Source: a virus
DNA length: 26,642 nt
IMG/VR virus record: IMGVR_UViG_3300037584_000112
Span: 1 to 26,642 of that record
Direction: 5' to 3' (one strand)
The stretch's first letter is position 1. Every line of letters starts with the position of its first letter. Made by a program: the position numbers and the translations under genes. Positions 24,036 through 26,642 of the stretch are shown here, piece by piece. A model generated the notes under the pieces. That model worked only from the letters and a program-made list of their open reading frames with translations, was not told the origin of the DNA and did no database searches.

Positions 24036-24121
24036 TAACACCCACGGACGGCGCGTGGTCTACCCCCTCTGACTTCGCAATGCGTGGACTTGCTTTCCAA
24101 GCAAATCAGAAGGGCGTGTTA
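24036..24121 (-). other. Multibranched structured element between the HNH-like and helicase genes
   Basis: TAACAC (24121-24116, including the TAA stop of the upstream gene) pairs with GTGTTA (24041-24036). Inside are a 5-bp stem with a 7-base loop (24042-24058), and an 8-bp helix CCC-TCTGA/TCAGA-GGG with one bulge (24065-24072 with 24106-24114). That helix encloses a 6-bp hairpin, TTGCTT/AAGCAA with a 3-base loop (24090-24104). The hairpin also reads on the minus strand as a tRNA-Ser-like anticodon arm with loop TTGGAAA. No open frame of credible length occupies the gap. The strand of function is presumed to be the operon sense. Confidence 0.45.
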
Positions 24122-24388
24122 TCTCTTTGTACTGTGACCGTTTCTACTACGGTTCTTGCTTCGGCTCTCCACCTTGTAGCCATCTTTGTTAGTACCACCT
24201 CTACTTAACATTTTGTTATGGCTTACGTCTTTGCCTTCGCGTTTGTCTGCTTTGCCGTTCTTGTTGGCATCGCGTCCTGTTTTATCCATTGCTCGGCGTG
24301 CGCGTTGTCGCTCCATGCGATCTCCATGCTCGCCCCTTGCCACCTGCTGGCGATACTCTTTCTTGTAGTTTCGTTGTCGCCTACGCAT
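24119..24388 (-). CDS. Basic HNH-like protein with a degenerate active site
   Basis: The 89-aa protein is very basic (RRRQRNYKKEYRQQ...ERQRARRAMDKTGRDANKNGKADKREGKDVSHNKMLSRGGTN...VESRSKNRSRNGHSTKR). The block GKDVSHNKMLSRGGTN followed by SKNRSRNG mirrors the HNH endonuclease core DHIxPLSKGGTN...NRSKG, keeping the central His57 and the final Asn79. The usual Asp before the His is Ser, the middle Asn is replaced near Tyr71, and the upstream CxxC zinc pair is absent. It may bind DNA without cutting, or use a variant chemistry. Its ATG overlaps the stop of the Cas4-like nuclease (TGATG), with AAGGAAC as ribosome binding site, so the two are coupled. Confidence 0.7.
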   Translation of the reverse strand: MRRRQRNYKKEYRQQVARGEHGDRMERQRARRAMDKTGRDANKNGKADKREGKDVSHNKMLSRGGTNKDGYKVESRSKNRSRNGHSTKR

Positions 24389-25059
24389 CAGTTCCTTCCA
24401 TTATGTGGACACTCAACAACCTGACACCACTTTTTGCATAGCCCATTAGGTTTAGGGTTCCACACATCATTGTCGAAAGCAGACTGCATGTTGTCATAAT
24501 TATTCATCCACTTATCCCACAGCGCGGTTTCATCTTCAAGTACATAGCGATCTCTTATGAGGTCTTCGCTTACAACAAATAAAAGTCCCGCTCGGACAGT
24601 TTCTACTTCGGGGTAGTGCTTAAACGCGGATAACGCCATAAGCTCTAACTGCCCCTTGTCTGCATATCTTGCCGACTTGCCTGTCTTGTAGTCAATGACC
24701 CAAGCCAACTTATCTTCTTTATTTAAGATCAATAAGTCCGCTATGCCTCTAAACCAAACGTCACTGTCATAGAAGCTGCACGGCTCTAAGTTCTCAGTAA
24801 GCCCCATCTTAATTTCACACAGTTTCTCGCCTTTCTTGGCGTTGAGTGCGTCAAGCATACCCTGTGCGTACTTAAACCTTGGGTCTAGCTCACCCCCGTC
24901 ACGTATGTATATCTCCGCTGCTTTGTGGAACTCGTCGCCATAGCGTATGGCGTCACTCATCTTAAACGGATACTTCTTTACTACTTTCTCATAGTAAAAC
25001 TGTTTCGGGCACTGCTGAAACGCTTTGATCCTACTGAACGACCACGGTGCAGCACTCAA
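24388..25059 (-). CDS. PD-(D/E)XK nuclease, RecB/Cas4-like with Fe-S cysteines
   Basis: This 223-aa protein starts at TTG 25059 directly after the polymerase stop; the next ATG (residue 34) would delete Cys17, so the TTG is preferred. SFSRIKAFQQCPKQFYYEKV is the RecB/AddB/Cas4 N-terminal signature with Cys17. The nuclease core is FRGIADLLI (Asp108), VIDYKTGK (Asp123, Lys125) and KGQLELMAL (Gln137). The C-terminus GLCKKWCQVVECPHN has Cys208, Cys212 and Cys217, which with Cys17 would hold a 4Fe-4S cluster as in AddB and Cas4. It probably processes DNA ends during recombination-dependent replication or packaging. No CRISPR array or cas1/cas2 is nearby, so the role is phage DNA metabolism rather than spacer acquisition. 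Confidence 0.88.
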   Translation of the reverse strand: MSAAPWSFSRIKAFQQCPKQFYYEKVVKKYPFKMSDAIRYGDEFHKAAEIYIRDGGELDPRFKYAQGMLDALNAKKGEKLCEIKMGLTENLEPCSFYDSDVWFRGIADLLILNKEDKLAWVIDYKTGKSARYADKGQLELMALSAFKHYPEVETVRAGLLFVVSEDLIRDRYVLEDETALWDKWMNNYDNMQSAFDNDVWNPKPNGLCKKWCQVVECPHNGRN

Positions 25060-26642
25060 CTACTCACAGTCTCCATACGCTCTAGCCACACCGCTCTCGC
25101 AATCAAGCGGCAGTCCTTCTGCCCAATCTGGCACGAACCGCATACACTCTTCAATGTACTGCTGTGCTTCACTAACTTCTTCCTCTGGTACACACGCGAT
25201 TATAGAGTCATGCACCGTTAGTACAGGTGCGTACCTCTTACTTATTAGTAGCATCTGATCGGCTATGATGCAACGTGCCACTGCCTGACATATGTTCTCT
25301 ACACATTTTCCGCCGTATATCTTGGTGCGACCTCGTCTAGTCTTGTATGTGAACTCTAGCCCTCTTTCGTTTTGCTCAGCCTTAAGATCTTCATACCGCA
25401 TCACTAAATCTGATGGCAGCCGAACGCCTTGTAACGCAGCTATGGGTTCTATAACAGACTGCTCGCCTATGTTGACCACTGAGTTCTTAGACAACTCTTC
25501 CAGCATAACATTAGCATCGCGCCATAACTTGCTGATCTTCCAGTTAACATCACGGTAGATACTAATAACCCTACGGCACTGATCCATGGGTAGCTCAACC
25601 CCAAAGTTCTTAAGCTGTGCTTGAAAGCGTAGAGCGCCCATACCATACCCAGCGCCAAGTATTGTAGTCTTACCGACGAACCGCTGCTGTGCAGTTATGT
25701 CCTCCTCCCGCACATCATAGATCCTTGCAGCCATCTTGACGTAGACATCCTCCTTGTTGCGGAACGCCTCGGTCAGATCATCCTGCCCAGCGAACCATGC
25801 CAACACCCTCGCCTCTATTTGCGATGAGTCACAGTCTATGAGCATGTAACCTTCGGGGGCCATAATGCTCTTCTTTAACATCTTACCGTCAGGCCCACGG
25901 CTCGGTAGGTTCTGTAGGTTTATCTTGTCTGCCCCGCCCCATCTACCTGTGTGCGCTGCGTAGTACCTCACTGGAACCGGCAATGTTCCGCGCTTCGCGA
26001 TGTCTATAAAACGCTGCGTGCGTGTCTCTTCTAACGTACTCTTGTTCCCAAGACGTGCAGCTACTAAGGCTTGTACGTTCAAATTATCGTGTTCTTCCAA
26101 TGCTTTGAACGCTTCATCTGTCTTAGCGAACGCATAAGTTTCTTTGCCTGTTGCTGGGCTTGTCTTAGTAGGAGGTACAACACCTTGCTCTACAAGAAGT
26201 TCTGCAAACTTGTCGTTACTCATCAACTGCTTCTTGTCAGTTATGTCCGCAGCTTCTAGTAATTCGTCCTTACGGTCACGTATGCTGATTAGGTGTTGTT
26301 CCAACAGGCCGAGATCTAGCTCAAGCATGGGGTGTATAAACATACGCAACGTGCAATCAATGATCTTAAGTTCTTTCTTAGGAAACGATTGATTCATTAT
26401 CGAGAACAGCTTGTAAGTAAGCTCTACATCGTTGATGCAGTAGTCACCGTACTTATCTAGTTCCGACTCCGTAAAGTCTTCGCGTCGTTTACCGAGTGCA
26501 TTGAGCACCTCAGTTCCTTTCTCGCCGACTCCGTACCGTTCTGCCAATGCCTTGAGGCTTGCACCAACCTCCACGCCATGTAAGCCACGCCCCATGCACA
26601 TAGTATCAGCCCAAGCGCGAGGGCGAATACCAAATAGCCAAG
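25060..26642 (-). CDS. polA: DNA polymerase family A (PolA), 5' end beyond the window
   Basis: The frame stays open to the right edge (…WLFGIRPRAWADTMCMGRGLHG), so the first ATG in view is internal. The upstream part is the end of a 3'-5' exonuclease domain, with YCINDVELTYKLF as Exo III. Counting from the first ATG in view at 26601, polymerase motif A is LIDCDSSQIEAR (catalytic Asp258, Glu263), motif B is RFVGKTTILGAGYG (Arg307, Lys311, Leu315, Tyr319) and motif C is TVHDSI (His464, Asp465), with Ser in place of the usual Glu. Arg-x3-Lys-x3-Leu-x3-Tyr puts Leu at the E. coli Phe762 position. This is the replicative polymerase of the phage and leads the leftward operon seen here; the nuclease gene follows at once. 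Confidence 0.95.
   Translation of the reverse strand, partial: WLFGIRPRAWADTMCMGRGLHGVEVGASLKALAERYGVGEKGTEVLNALGKRREDFTESELDKYGDYCINDVELTYKLFSIMNQSFPKKELKIIDCTLRMFIHPMLELDLGLLEQHLISIRDRKDELLEAADITDKKQLMSNDKFAELLVEQGVVPPTKTSPATGKETYAFAKTDEAFKALEEHDNLNVQALVAARLGNKSTLEETRTQRFIDIAKRGTLPVPVRYYAAHTGRWGGADKINLQNLPSRGPDGKMLKKSIMAPEGYMLIDCDSSQIEARVLAWFAGQDDLTEAFRNKEDVYVKMAARIYDVREEDITAQQRFVGKTTILGAGYGMGALRFQAQLKNFGVELPMDQCRRVISIYRDVNWKISKLWRDANVMLEELSKNSVVNIGEQSVIEPIAALQGVRLPSDLVMRYEDLKAEQNERGLEFTYKTRRGRTKIYGGKCVENICQAVARCIIADQMLLISKRYAPVLTVHDSIIACVPEEEVSEAQQYIEECMRFVPDWAEGLPLDCESGVARAYGDCE

Noticed and set aside
24036-24121. Possible tRNA-Ser(GGA) on the minus strand
   Set aside because: The anticodon arm is convincing (5-bp stem, loop TTGGAAA), but there is no T-arm with a TTCRANY loop, no D-arm and no 3' CCA-type acceptor end. 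Kept only as a structured element.
24388-25059. CRISPR-associated Cas4 function
   Set aside because: The protein has the Cas4/AddB signature, but there is no repeat-spacer array, cas1 or cas2 in the window. Stand-alone phage nucleases of this family are common in replication modules.

Overview
The window is a piece of a tailed bacteriophage genome, most likely a short-tailed (podovirus-like) marine phage of the kind known mainly from ocean viromes. The evidence is the gene content: a dense virion and lysis module with overlapping stop/start codons on the + strand (1-16943), a phage replication module on the - strand (17021 to the right edge), and no host housekeeping gene, integrase, tRNA or insertion sequence. 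The two modules converge at about 16944-17020, where a GC-rich hairpin followed by T residues looks like a terminator. Placement near the HMO-2011-type / uncultured Mediterranean phage groups is an inference from protein style, not a database result.

Left module, rightward: the 3' end of an upstream gene, two small unknown genes, a two-helix membrane protein with a canonical EF-hand loop, a 3-TM-family holin, a T4-type (GH24) lysozyme with an E-8-C-5-T catalytic triad, a 613-aa tail nozzle/stabilisation-like structural protein with a beta-domain insert, two small beta or linker proteins, then five probable internal-virion/DNA-ejection proteins (1127, 250, 320, 559 and 2042 aa). The 2042-aa protein holds a zincin-type HEMTH motif and membrane-seeking glycine/alanine segments. 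Four of these proteins share a short A-x-G-G-[IV] motif. A 66-aa reading frame (12442-12642) lies inside a low-complexity linker of the 2042-aa gene and looks like an overprinted gene.

Right module, read leftward from the right edge: family A DNA polymerase (5' end outside the window, Leu at the position-762 equivalent), a RecB/Cas4-like PD-(D/E)XK nuclease with a four-Cys Fe-S signature, a degenerate HNH-like basic protein, an SNF2-type SF2 helicase, a conserved small coiled-coil protein, an excisionase-type HTH protein, a four-Cys conserved protein, a T7 gp2.5-like ssDNA-binding protein with an acidic tail, an AEP primase fused to a P-loop ATPase, and two small conserved proteins, one of them only 57 aa. 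Together these supply priming, unwinding, ssDNA coating, synthesis and end processing.

The non-coding gaps are unusual. Two of the gaps in the leftward operon (20224-20301 and 24036-24121) and the convergent junction (16985-17034) are filled by nested inverted repeats that begin at or within a few bases of an upstream stop codon. A fourth gap (22430-22477) holds a perfect 6-4-6 palindrome inside a candidate promoter. These elements and the overprinted frame are the best candidates for undescribed biology here.
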